Both the position numbers and the translations under genes were made by a program. DNA of 64,000 nucleotides from Pseudonocardiales bacterium (GTDB lineage: Bacteria > Actinomycetota > Actinomycetes > Mycobacteriales > Pseudonocardiaceae), in NCBI GenBank assembly GCA_019243635.1, contig JAFAUB010000122.1, forward strand, positions 1 through 64,000, in the 5' to 3' direction. Shown here piece by piece: positions 55,450 to 63,174 of the stretch (positions are counted from its first letter, which is position 1; each line of letters begins with the position of its first letter). The notes under the pieces are model-generated. The model ran no database searches, was not told where the DNA came from, and was given only the letters and a program-made list of their open reading frames with translations.

Positions 55450-56310
55450 TTAACGTTCGTAGTAGGGTGACAGCTTTGTGATCAGGAAGGGGAACCTCTC
55501 CGTCACGTCGACGCGCGCGAATTGTTTCTCAGTGACATCGGTCTCGCGATGAGTAAAGGAGAAGATCACATCGACGATCTTCCTGGCTCCACTGAGGCGC
55601 GATGGCCGCGCCACTAACTCAGTCAAGGAGCGGTTGCGCCCGAACGACTCGGCCGCGTGTGTGTAAATGATCGGATACCGCACCGCCAGGTAGTTGAGCG
55701 CTCGGTCCTCATCGCTGCTACCTGTGTTGTCCGCCAGTTGCTGGATCCGGGAGAACAGTTCCTCGGCTACCACTCCGAAGCGCTCCGCTGAGATCCCCTC
55801 GGTCCGAGGAATCGAATTGATCAGCGAATCGACATCGAAGGAGTAGATCTGGTCGAACATCACTAGCGGAACCGTAAGACCACCGGACAGCTCCGGCGGT
55901 GCCATGGGGCCTCTCGTGCCGATCACAATGTCTACGTCGGTAGCGCGGGGCGCGGGACGCACAGTATCCACCAAGAGGTCGAAGTCCCCGGGGTCGCGGG
56001 GCAGCAACACGCAGCTTTCCAGCTCCTCGACGGTGAATACCCAACACATCTGGCGCGCTAGGTAGCGGTTCGCCCGCTGCGAGAGAACAGAGTAGACCGT
56101 CTCCCGGTCTGTCAGGCCCTCAACCTTCGTGTGCGCGGCTACCTGGGCGAACTCTTTTTCCACCGCCAGGCTCGGAAACCGCGCCTGGACCCTTCCCAGT
56201 GCATACACATAGGAGGGACCGGTCCTCACGGCGGCACCAGCGGGACTGCACGTGCCGCAACCGGGACTGGCACTAGCGACTTCCGGCGCGTCGCCCTGCG
56301 CCTGCTCCAT
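55450..56310 (-). CDS. Stand-alone PatG C-terminal-domain protein
   Basis: 286 residues. Residues about 30 to the end follow the C-terminal region of cyanobactin maturation protease PatG: PSYVYALGRVQARFPSLAVE, NRYLARQMCWVFTVEELESC, DVDIVIGTRGPMAPPELSGG, VMFDQIYSFDVDSLINSIPR, RALNYLAVRYPIIYTHAAES and the end VDVTERFPFLITKLSPYYER. The subtilisin protease half is absent; an N-terminal CGTCSPAG pair is left. The role of this domain in cyanobactin macrocyclases is not settled. Here it likely binds or presents the Cys-rich peptide. The S53 protease downstream may replace the missing protease (inference). Start ATG 56310. Confidence 0.8.
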   Translation of the reverse strand: MEQAQGDAPEVASASPGCGTCSPAGAAVRTGPSYVYALGRVQARFPSLAVEKEFAQVAAHTKVEGLTDRETVYSVLSQRANRYLARQMCWVFTVEELESCVLLPRDPGDFDLLVDTVRPAPRATDVDIVIGTRGPMAPPELSGGLTVPLVMFDQIYSFDVDSLINSIPRTEGISAERFGVVAEELFSRIQQLADNTGSSDEDRALNYLAVRYPIIYTHAAESFGRNRSLTELVARPSRLSGARKIVDVIFSFTHRETDVTEKQFARVDVTERFPFLITKLSPYYER

Positions 56311-56454
56311 TATTCATCTCCTGTCTTGAAGGAAGGAACCCGAAGGAAAGATGCCTGAGGTGCAGCTACTAGAGAAGATCGCCCATCGGAGAGCAGCTCG
56401 GCCCTAGTTTTTCCGTCTCCCTCCATGCTCGTCGATGATCTCTGTTCGGGACCT

Positions 56455-56670
56455 GCTTCATTAGCCTGGACCGGCCCCGTCACCCCAACGTCGCCGCGAC
56501 GTAGCCGGCACCCACTACAGGGCGGCGGGCATAGCGCGGGATTGACAGAATATCGGGCAACCGGCCTCCGACCGCCGGCTACTGAGCAGGGCGGTCATGG
56601 GGTGGTGACAAACCGCGCACGAATGCGGGACGCGGCGAACGCGGAGCCGACTTGGCCGAACTTCACGCCG
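56455..56670 (+). repeat. SARP-promoter-like repeat A
   Basis: Homologous along about 200 bp to B (58905-59200) and to C (61003-61215, opposite strand). Core shared: CACCGCGCACGAAT...GGACGCxGxGAACxCGGxxCCGACTxGGC. It carries a single degenerate GGTCATGGGG unit instead of the three units of copy C. No SARP gene follows; the threonine aldolase remnant begins 30 bp further on. Confidence 0.75.
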
Positions 56671-56701
56671 TTGCCATACAGTGCCTTCGGCGCGTTTCCG
56701 C

Positions 56702-57047
56702 TCACCGCGTGTCGCGGAGCACCGCGGCGACCGCGCGCGGCGCGTGGCGGCGGTGTCCACGTCGTGGCGGGTTACCGCCTGGACCAGGTCGGGTCCCAGC
56801 GCGCCCATCCGGACCCCGTGCTCGGCCTCCAGCCGCTGGCTGAGCCGGGGCGCGTCGGCCAGCCCGAACACCACGATGTTGGTCTCGACGGTGTCCGGGT
56901 CGAGCGTGATGCCGGGTAGCCCGGCGAGGATCGCTGCGTTGGCGCACTCACCGGTGCGCCCAGGCCCTTGGTAAAGTCGATCCACGCGGTGTCGAACCCG
57001 CGCGCCCACTGCGCGGCCGGCATCCCCGAGGCGACCACGGCATTCAT
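56702..57047 (-). pseudogene. Remnant of a threonine aldolase-type (beta-eliminating lyase) gene
   Basis: MNAVVASGMPAAQWARGFDT followed by AWIDFTKGLGAPV (PLP-lysine region of low-specificity threonine aldolase) is followed, after a frame change, by ECANAAILAGLPGITLDPDT, VETNIVVFGLADAPRL, RMGALGPDLVQAVTRHDVDT, then another shift into AVAAVLRDTR-stop. The N-terminal half is absent. It lies between the repeat A and the APS kinase gene and is not functional. Confidence 0.75.
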
Positions 57048-57107
57048 CAGTCACACCCCGTCCAGGTGGGTGCCCAGATCGAGTACTCGCCGGGGCCTAT
57101 GCCGTCA

Positions 57108-57155
57108 CCGTGCGAACTGACATGGTTTCTGTGGGTCCGCGGCGCCCCAGTATGA
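57108..57155 (+). repeat. Short degenerate copy of the S53 protease N-terminal coding region
   Basis: ACTGACATGGTTTCTGTGGG-TCCGCGGCGCCCC matches 54282-54318 with few changes; on the minus strand it would encode part of AVGAADPAETMSV. Together with repeats A-C it indicates duplication and deletion around this cluster. Confidence 0.5.
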
Positions 57156-57187
57156 ACGACTCCAATTCTTAAACAGCGCTGCCGAAC

Positions 57188-58825
57188 TCATCGCTTCGCG
57201 TGCCTCCCCTCTCCCGAACGTGCTCGGTCAGCCGGCCGGCGCCACGTTGCCTCGGACAGCTCGTCCCTCGAATGCCAAACGCCCGTTTCCCACCTGGCGA
57301 ACTCATCTGTCCAGGTCTGCGCCGAGGCCATGCGGTCGCGAGTGCGGCGGCAGAAGGAGTTCTCGAACCGGAGGATCTCGATTCCGAGCTCGCCCGGCTG
57401 GTACTGGTCGAAGATGCGATGGGTGTCGTCGTAGCCGCCGACACCGGCATGGTCACGGCCGACGACGAAATGGGTACAGCCGAAGTTCCGTCGTACGAGA
57501 GCGTGGAAAACCTCCTCTCGAGGACCGGCGTAGCGCATCCAGGCGGGGTTGGCGACCAGCAGCGGTCGGTCTGCGGGGTGGTAGTGGGCCAGGAGCGCCT
57601 CATAGCAGCGCATGCGCCCGTCGGCGGGGATGCCGTCGTCCCTCTCGCCCACCAGCGGGTGCAGGAGCAGACCGTCCACGCCTTCCAGTGTCATTTTATG
57701 GGCCACTTCATGGGCCACCGTGTGGAGGTACTCATGAGCGCGGTGGACAGGGTTGCGGGTCTGGAAACCGACCATGGTCCGCCAGCCACGCTCGGCGACT
57801 GCCGCCCGCACCTCGCTGGGGGTGAGGTCGTAGGCGGGGAAGGCGGAGGGCGGCCGGACCAGCGCCACCGCCTCGCCGGCCAGCGCCCAGGGAGCCGAGG
57901 AGCGCAGCAGCCGGACTCCCGGATGGGCGTCGTCACGGGTGGCGTAGACCGCTGCCGCCTCTGCTTCGACGTCGGTCCGGAAGGCACCCGCGGGCTTGAG
58001 CAGGCCGACGAGCCGGCCCTGTCGCCGCAGGCCTAGCCACCCGGCCTGATCCGCCGCATGTGCGACATCAGCATCGACCCGAAGCAGGACCGGCAGCGGG
58101 AACGGCGCACCGCCGGCCAGCCGGCCGGTCTCCAGGACAGCGCTGTAGTCGGCCTGGTCCATGAAGCCGAAGAGCGGGCTCAGCGCGCCGGTGTTGAGCA
58201 GGTACAGGTCAGCATGGTCGCGCGCGCTGATGTCCACCCCGGGTGCCTTCAGGGCCAGCCGCAACAACTCGTCTCGCTGCTCGGCGGCCGGCATACGGTC
58301 TACCGCTGGCCGCCGGATGTGGTTCCGCCGCTCCAGCTCACGCAGGATCCTGGCCACGGAGCCTTCCACCGTCTCCTGCTCGGTATCCACCACCACCTCG
58401 GGCTCAGGTGGCGGTTCATCGGAATCGTCGACCGCAGTCGAGTGGGTGATCCCACCGCGCGGTGGCGCGGGGAGCCCCGTCACGTCGCGGCGCATGAGCT
58501 CCTCCACCGAGCAGCGCACGTGGATCTCGACAAAGCCGGATGCGCGGTCTCGAAGCTCCTCGCGCGCCTCCCGACAAGGCGAGACAGCGATCGCGACTCC
58601 GCCCTGGCGGGCGATCAGGCGGGCCAGGTAGCCGATGCGCGCGACGTGGGCGTCGCGGTCTCCTGTGACGAGGGCCGGCTTCCGCGAGAGGTGGGTGCGG
58701 ACTTCGCCCCCGTCGATCACCTCCGGGCTGCGGCCCAGCGCAGCCAGCTCTTTCCGCAGTCGTTGCGCGATGGTTGACCTGCCGGCTGCGGAGAGTCCGG
58801 TCAACCAGATCACCAGACCATTCAT
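57188..58825 (-). CDS. Bifunctional adenylylsulfate kinase / sulfate adenylyltransferase
   Basis: 545 residues. Residues 1-170 are an APS kinase domain (IWLTGLSAAGRSTIAQRL, DGGEVRTHLSRK), residues 180-520 an ATP sulfurylase (GFMDQADYSAVLETGRLAGG, QTRNPVHRAHEYLHT, VGRDHAGVGGYDDTHR). Together they turn sulfate into PAPS for sulfation or assimilation. The P-loop reads GLSAAGRST: the invariant Walker A Lys is Arg, and DGD is DGG, so the kinase half is probably weak or dead, while the sulfurylase motifs are intact. The kinase-first order is the reverse of plant/fungal types but known in bacteria. No cys reduction genes are near. Confidence 0.88.
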   Translation of the reverse strand: MNGLVIWLTGLSAAGRSTIAQRLRKELAALGRSPEVIDGGEVRTHLSRKPALVTGDRDAHVARIGYLARLIARQGGVAIAVSPCREAREELRDRASGFVEIHVRCSVEELMRRDVTGLPAPPRGGITHSTAVDDSDEPPPEPEVVVDTEQETVEGSVARILRELERRNHIRRPAVDRMPAAEQRDELLRLALKAPGVDISARDHADLYLLNTGALSPLFGFMDQADYSAVLETGRLAGGAPFPLPVLLRVDADVAHAADQAGWLGLRRQGRLVGLLKPAGAFRTDVEAEAAAVYATRDDAHPGVRLLRSSAPWALAGEAVALVRPPSAFPAYDLTPSEVRAAVAERGWRTMVGFQTRNPVHRAHEYLHTVAHEVAHKMTLEGVDGLLLHPLVGERDDGIPADGRMRCYEALLAHYHPADRPLLVANPAWMRYAGPREEVFHALVRRNFGCTHFVVGRDHAGVGGYDDTHRIFDQYQPGELGIEILRFENSFCRRTRDRMASAQTWTDEFARWETGVWHSRDELSEATWRRPADRARSGEGRHAKR

Positions 58826-58904
58826 TCGGTCGTTGTCCCCCTACTCGATGTCATGACTCGCCGTGTCCGCAACGACCCGGACGTCGGTTCCTTCGTCAGT
58901 TTGG

Positions 58905-59200
58905 GGCAGCCTCATCACCTCAACGTCACCGCAGCGTCGCCGCGACGACACCGGCGCCCCGTTACAGGCTGCGGGCGCCGAGCGGTATTGACGTATACCG
59001 GAAAACCGGGCCCCGGTCATCGGCTACCGAACAGGGCCTTTACGGAGCAGCGACACACCGCGCACGAATCCTGGACGCCGCGAACACGGGACCGACTCGG
59101 CAAACGTTCACGCCGATGAGATTGCGTGGCACAGTCGACGTTCACATACGGGAGAAAGCGGGATGCCGGGGGCGAATGGGGGCGCATCTCATCCTGCGGT
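58905..59200 (+). repeat. SARP-promoter-like repeat B with a decayed SARP start
   Basis: Nearly 250 bp homologous to A and C, ending ACGTTCACATACGGGAGAAA-GCGGGATG, and continuing a further 40 bp into the homologue of the SARP start codon region of C (compare C: CATATACGGGAGGACAGCGG-AATG). The SARP frame is broken after about ten codons. The Ig-like gene starts 38 bp later. Confidence 0.8.
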
Positions 59201-59237
59201 CAACGTCTCTTCACCTGGACAGAAAAGGAGTCACGTC

Positions 59238-59999
59238 GTGCGCGAGAACAGGTTCTTGACCCGGCTCTCGTCGGGGGCCCTCGTGGTCACCGTCACGGCT
59301 GGAGGAGTGTTGCTCATCGATGGGGTGTCCCACGCCGCGCCGCCGGCCGCCCCTCAGGCCACGGCCACGACCATTCAGCTGACCACCTCCCCGGCTTCCC
59401 CGGTCGTCCAGGGCAGCCCCGTGACCCTGACCGCGGCGGTCACCCCGACAACGGCGGCCGGCACCGTACAGTTCAAGGACGGGACCTCCGATCTCGGCGG
59501 TCCGGTGGTCGCCGGCAACGGCACCGCATCGACCTCCACGTCGACGTTGGCCGTCGGGTCGCACCAGCTGACCTCGGTGTTCACCCCCACCAACCCGGCG
59601 GCCTACGGCCCGTCGACATCGCAGGTGGTGACCGTCCTGATCACCGCCGCCACCGCGGCAGCGGCCACTACCCGGACGACCATCCTCACCCAGTCCACCG
59701 GCTCGATCGACCTGCTACCCCTTCCCAAGGTAGAGCTCGCCGCCAAGCTGACCGACGCGGTCACCGGCGAGCCGGTCAGGGCCCGCAGGATCGACTTCTA
59801 CGGGGGCGGTCAGGAACTGTGTCAGGCTCCCACCGACATGTACGGTTGGGCACGCTGCTCTGCGGCGGAGAACTTCGGACCGCAGACTGCCGATGAAGTC
59901 GTCGCCGGCTACGACGCCGTCTTCTCCGGTGACCGGGAGTATGACCCGTCCACGCAGCACGCCTCGGCAACGATCGGCACCAACCGCTCCCAGCCGTGA
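59238..59999 (+). CDS. Secreted Ig-like-domain protein
   Basis: 253 residues from GTG 59238 behind AAAGGAG. Signal peptide VRENRFLTRLSSGALVVTVT, hydrophobic up to the SHAAP cleavage-like site. The mature part has an Ig-like (Big_3-type) domain: TSPASPVVQGSPVTLTAAVT, GTVQFKDGTSDLGGPVVAGN and STLAVGSHQLTSVFTPTN. A second sandwich-like domain follows (KVELAAKLTDAVTGEPVRAR, CQAPTDMYGWARCS, two Cys). Cell-surface or adhesion role is likely. It sits directly behind repeat B, which may supply its promoter. Confidence 0.72.
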   Translation: MRENRFLTRLSSGALVVTVTAGGVLLIDGVSHAAPPAAPQATATTIQLTTSPASPVVQGSPVTLTAAVTPTTAAGTVQFKDGTSDLGGPVVAGNGTASTSTSTLAVGSHQLTSVFTPTNPAAYGPSTSQVVTVLITAATAAAATTRTTILTQSTGSIDLLPLPKVELAAKLTDAVTGEPVRARRIDFYGGGQELCQAPTDMYGWARCSAAENFGPQTADEVVAGYDAVFSGDREYDPSTQHASATIGTNRSQP

Positions 60000-60222
60000 T
60001 GAGGTCAGGCGAGGAGTCCGCGACCCGTTGACGTCGCCGGCGGTGTGGCTGACGGTCACCGAACGCGGCGCTAGGGAGTGGCGAGGCCGCCGGTGGCGCA
60101 GTCCGCTCGGCCGAGCATGTCGGGTGCGCGGTGTGCGCCGATGCCGGCGGCCTCGTGTGGAGCAGGCGACCGCAGGCGGCCCGGAACGAGTGGGGTCGCC
60201 TGCCCCCAGCCGGATGGCTTGC

Positions 60223-61002
60223 TCAGCGCTGGGTCCGGGTGCAGAGGGACATCGCGGTAGCGGCCGCCTTTGCCGGAGCGGACCCGGTGAGCCCCTGGAC
60301 CAACTGATCCAGTCGGGCTGACGGCATGACACCCAGTTCGCGCTGGAGGAGCTCTCGATAGTGTTGGTAGTGCTTGAGGGCGCTGGCGGTGTTGCCCTCA
60401 GCGAGGTGTACCTCGATGACGATCCGGTGGGCTGTCTCGCGGGTCGGCTCGATGGCGGTGGCCGCCAGTGCTGTCTGCAGGGCATCGAGGTACCGCTCTT
60501 CGGCCAGGAGCTGCCCGGCGAGGTTCTCCAGGGCGTGGAGCCGGAACTGGTGCCAGCGCCCGCGTTCGAACAGCAGCCAGTCCTCCGACCATTCCGGCAG
60601 CAGCTGACGGGTCAACACATCGACCAGCGCCAGGTGTTCGCTGATGCCGTGGCAGGACGGTTGAGGCTCCGACAGGTGACGGTGTTGGTCCAGGATCTGC
60701 CGCAGGTCGACGTCCACTGTGGGGGCCAGACGTAGTCGCGGGCCAGCAGAGTGGATCATGGCCGTGGTGCCGAGGCGCCTGCCTCGCCACAGGGCCGATC
60801 GGAGGTTGGCCGCCGCCCGCCCGGGGATGCTGTCGGGCCAGAGGCGCTCGCCCGCGACGGTCCGGTGGATGCCGGTGTCTCGCAACGCGAGCAGGGCCAG
60901 CAGCCGCTGGGACCCGAGTGGCAGCGAGACGCTGCGCCCCCCATGGACGCACTCGAAGCCGCCTAGCAGTGTGAGATGTACCCCACTCGATCCCTCACGC
61001 AT
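60223..61002 (-). CDS. SARP-family pathway regulator
   Basis: 259 residues from ATG 61002 behind GGGAGG. OmpR-like winged helix (GVHLTLLGGFECVHGGRSVS, LPLGSQRLLALLALRD, GERLWPDSIPGRAAANLRSA) and bacterial transcriptional activator domain (LRQILDQHRHLSEPQPSCHG, ENLAGQLLAEERYLDALQTA, VHLAEGNTASALKHYQHYRE). SARPs activate antibiotic and RiPP clusters by binding heptamers spaced 11 bp. The triple 11-bp repeat just upstream suggests autoregulation. Likely local activator for the peptide clusters (inference from proximity). Confidence 0.88.
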   Translation of the reverse strand: MREGSSGVHLTLLGGFECVHGGRSVSLPLGSQRLLALLALRDTGIHRTVAGERLWPDSIPGRAAANLRSALWRGRRLGTTAMIHSAGPRLRLAPTVDVDLRQILDQHRHLSEPQPSCHGISEHLALVDVLTRQLLPEWSEDWLLFERGRWHQFRLHALENLAGQLLAEERYLDALQTALAATAIEPTRETAHRIVIEVHLAEGNTASALKHYQHYRELLQRELGVMPSARLDQLVQGLTGSAPAKAAATAMSLCTRTQR

Positions 61003-61215
61003 TCCGCTGTCCTCCCGTATATGAACGTCGACTGTGCCACGCGCTCTCATCGATGTGAACGTTTGCCGAGTCTGTCCCGTGGTCACCGCGTCCAGGATTC
61101 GTGCACGGTGTGTCGCCGCTCCGTAACGGCCCCATAACGGCCCCATAACGGCCTCGTTCGGTAACCGAGGACCGGAGGCCGGCCATGCCGAGGTGCCCCC
61201 GCGTTTCATGACATA
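61003..61215 (-). promoter_or_regulatory. SARP-gene leader, copy C, with triple 11-bp repeat
   Basis: Third and complete copy of the promoter repeat. TAACGGCCCCA-type units start at 61124, 61135 and 61146 (exact 11-bp spacing), the geometry of SARP binding sites. Two ACGTTCAC boxes lie closer to the start codon. Confidence 0.7.
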
Positions 61216-61283
61216 AGACCCCCCTCGCCGAGCCGCAGTCGTCCCAGGCGTACGGTACGGAACTTCACCAGCAGAATCGGGTC

Positions 61284-61314
61284 ACACGTTGTCGCGATGA
61301 TCGCGACAACGTGT
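61284..61314. promoter_or_regulatory. Near-perfect 31-bp palindrome upstream of the XRE membrane gene
   Basis: Arms ACACGTTGTCGCGAT and ATCGCGACAACGTGT around a single base, in the 500-bp spacer between SARP and XRE genes. Compact symmetry suits a dimeric repressor operator; the remainder of 61216-61527 shows nothing else. Confidence 0.6.
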
Positions 61315-61527
61315 CGCGATCTGTCACTGATATCTGTCCGGATACCTGGTCAGGCCTGGTTCGGCGTGTCTGGTTGATCGCGGCTCCTGATCGTTGACCA
61401 TAATAGTGGCGCATCCGCGCGGCGTAAGAGCGGGCGCAAGCGGGGCGGTCAGCGACTACGCCTATGTCGAGACAACCACGTCGAGCCGGTGGACGCCGTG
61501 CGCTACGAACAGTGACGAGGGGGACGC

Positions 61528-62541
61528 GTGCAGATGAACGTGCAAACGAACGAGCCGGCCACCGGGGACGGCTTCGAGGCCATCACCACGCTCGACGGCC
61601 TCGGCAGGCACTTGCGGGGGCTACGAGAGAAGTGGCACGTGACTCAAGAGAGCCTCTCCACCAGGACCGGTGCCGTCACGGGGCGTAAGATCCCCCGATC
61701 GCGCATCTCCGAGATCGAGAATGCCAAACGTGACTGGGTCACAGAGCGCGAATTACGCGCCTACATGCGTGGCCTCAAGTGCACGCCCCGCCACATCGAC
61801 CAGGTAGTGACGGTGCTCACACAATGCACAGCGACTCCAGCGAAGGAGCCCCCCACCGGCCCGGATTCTGGTCCGGATGCCGTCGGCTCAGCCACGCCGG
61901 ACGCCTTCCCTGCCGGATCAGACAGTGCCGACAATGAACCGGCACCGAGGGAGGAGAGTTCCGACGGCGATCCCGTATCCCTGTCGGAACCGTCTCAGCG
62001 CCGTTGGCGGCGCTGTCGCATCGCGCTCGCGGCTGCTCTCGCTCAGGTTGTGGTGGCCCTCGCGGGCCTGGGCGTCGGGTTGTCCCTCCGAGGGGAAAGC
62101 GGGGACCGGCCGGCATCCGCGGGTAGTCCCACTTCCTTGTTGGTACCGCACAGCGCCCCACTCATAGCGGAAGGCGCCGCCGACCTCGTCAAAAAAGACG
62201 CGCCGTTCCCGGACGGCACAGCCGTGCGGGTCGACCAGCGGTCCACCAAGACAGCGGAGAGCCGGAACCGGCCGGCGGGCCGGCGGGATGCCCCCGGTGG
62301 TGACGCCCTCCAACAGCTGACCGGGGTCATGCCCCTCGCGCCGTGTGGTGCCGAGCTCACCGACCGGCGTTGGCCGGGCACGGCACCCCACTGCCGCGGC
62401 CACGCTCTCGCCGGGCCTGGTTCCCCTGACGCGCACGGCCAGGACGTCGCGGTCGACCGACGCCGCATGGGCGCCCGCTCAGACGAGATGCGCGCCGACC
62501 CGCTCGGGGTGTTGGGACGGAACTGTTGCGTCGGTGAATGA
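61528..62541 (+). CDS. XRE-HTH regulator with a single membrane helix
   Basis: 337 residues from GTG 61528 behind GAGGGGG. HTH at residues 22-85 (LGRHLRGLREKWHVTQESLS, SRISEIENAKRDWVTERELR), an acidic Pro/Ser-rich linker, then a transmembrane helix (CRIALAAALAQVVVALAGLG). The external part starts like the NBR1/Ig-like domain of related actinobacterial proteins (FPDGTAVRVDQRSTKT), but after SRNRPAG it loses the usual pattern and becomes an Arg/Gly-rich tail, so a frameshift there is likely. Possibly a membrane-bound signal regulator with a damaged sensor. Confidence 0.65.
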   Translation: MQMNVQTNEPATGDGFEAITTLDGLGRHLRGLREKWHVTQESLSTRTGAVTGRKIPRSRISEIENAKRDWVTERELRAYMRGLKCTPRHIDQVVTVLTQCTATPAKEPPTGPDSGPDAVGSATPDAFPAGSDSADNEPAPREESSDGDPVSLSEPSQRRWRRCRIALAAALAQVVVALAGLGVGLSLRGESGDRPASAGSPTSLLVPHSAPLIAEGAADLVKKDAPFPDGTAVRVDQRSTKTAESRNRPAGRRDAPGGDALQQLTGVMPLAPCGAELTDRRWPGTAPHCRGHALAGPGSPDAHGQDVAVDRRRMGARSDEMRADPLGVLGRNCCVGE

Positions 62542-62569
62542 CAGGTCGGCGTCCGCGGGCGGGACCTGT

Positions 62570-62926
62570 CGAGGATAGTTTCATGGGACACGTGCATCTC
62601 CGGATCGTCAGGATGACCGGTTTTGAGTCGAGTACTGATCTGTTCGGGGGACCACTTGTTTTCCAGTCCTTCATTCACCGCGTCATGCAGCCGGGTTGAC
62701 GCTACCGGTTTCCGTTCTTTCGGTCATACCTTGTACTGTCGTAACGCTCTTGGGCGGCGGTCGCCCGATATTCGGCGGCGCCGCCATTACGCTCGATCTC
62801 GCGTGCGATTGTGCTATGATGTCGGCAGAGTGGCTTCCCGATGAAACGCGCTGATTTCTCCCGGCCCGGCTCCCGGGAGATTATCTCCCGTTCCTGCACG
62901 CGCAACGGCTCAGCCCCGCTCGTCAA
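62570..62926 (-). pseudogene. IS30-family transposase N-terminal remnant
   Basis: LRVQEREIISREPGREKSAR and CRHHSTIAREIERNGGAAEY (HTH of IS30 transposases) run to RATAAQERYD then break. After a gap and frame change NKWSPEQISTRLKTGHPDDP and EMHVSHETI follow. The DDE catalytic region is gone. Confidence 0.8.
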
Positions 62927-63020
62927 TCATCCCCCGGTAGGTCCCTCGGAAAGGTGGTATCGTAGCAGGATCAAGATCCGCTATAATAATCAACTGTCGT
63001 TACGGCCGTTTGAGCCCAAG

Positions 63021-63055
63021 GTGCGCGTGGCGACAGAACATGTCGCCACGCGCAC
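63021..63055. repeat. Dispersed palindrome, family 3 copy 2
   Basis: Arms GTGCGCGTGGCGACA and TGTCGCCACGCGCAC around a 5-nt loop. Same centre as 38217-38281 (GCGACA-N5-TGTCGC) but only 15-bp arms. It lies between the IS30 remnant and the TPR gene. Confidence 0.75.
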
Positions 63056-63174
63056 ACAAATGATGATCTCAGCTGTGCCGTCTGGTCGACGGTGATCATT
63101 TCGGGGGGAGCGTTGGACGAGGTAGGCGTGGCGGTGGGCGGAATGGCCTCTGCGCGCTTCAGGTCGCGCTTCCG

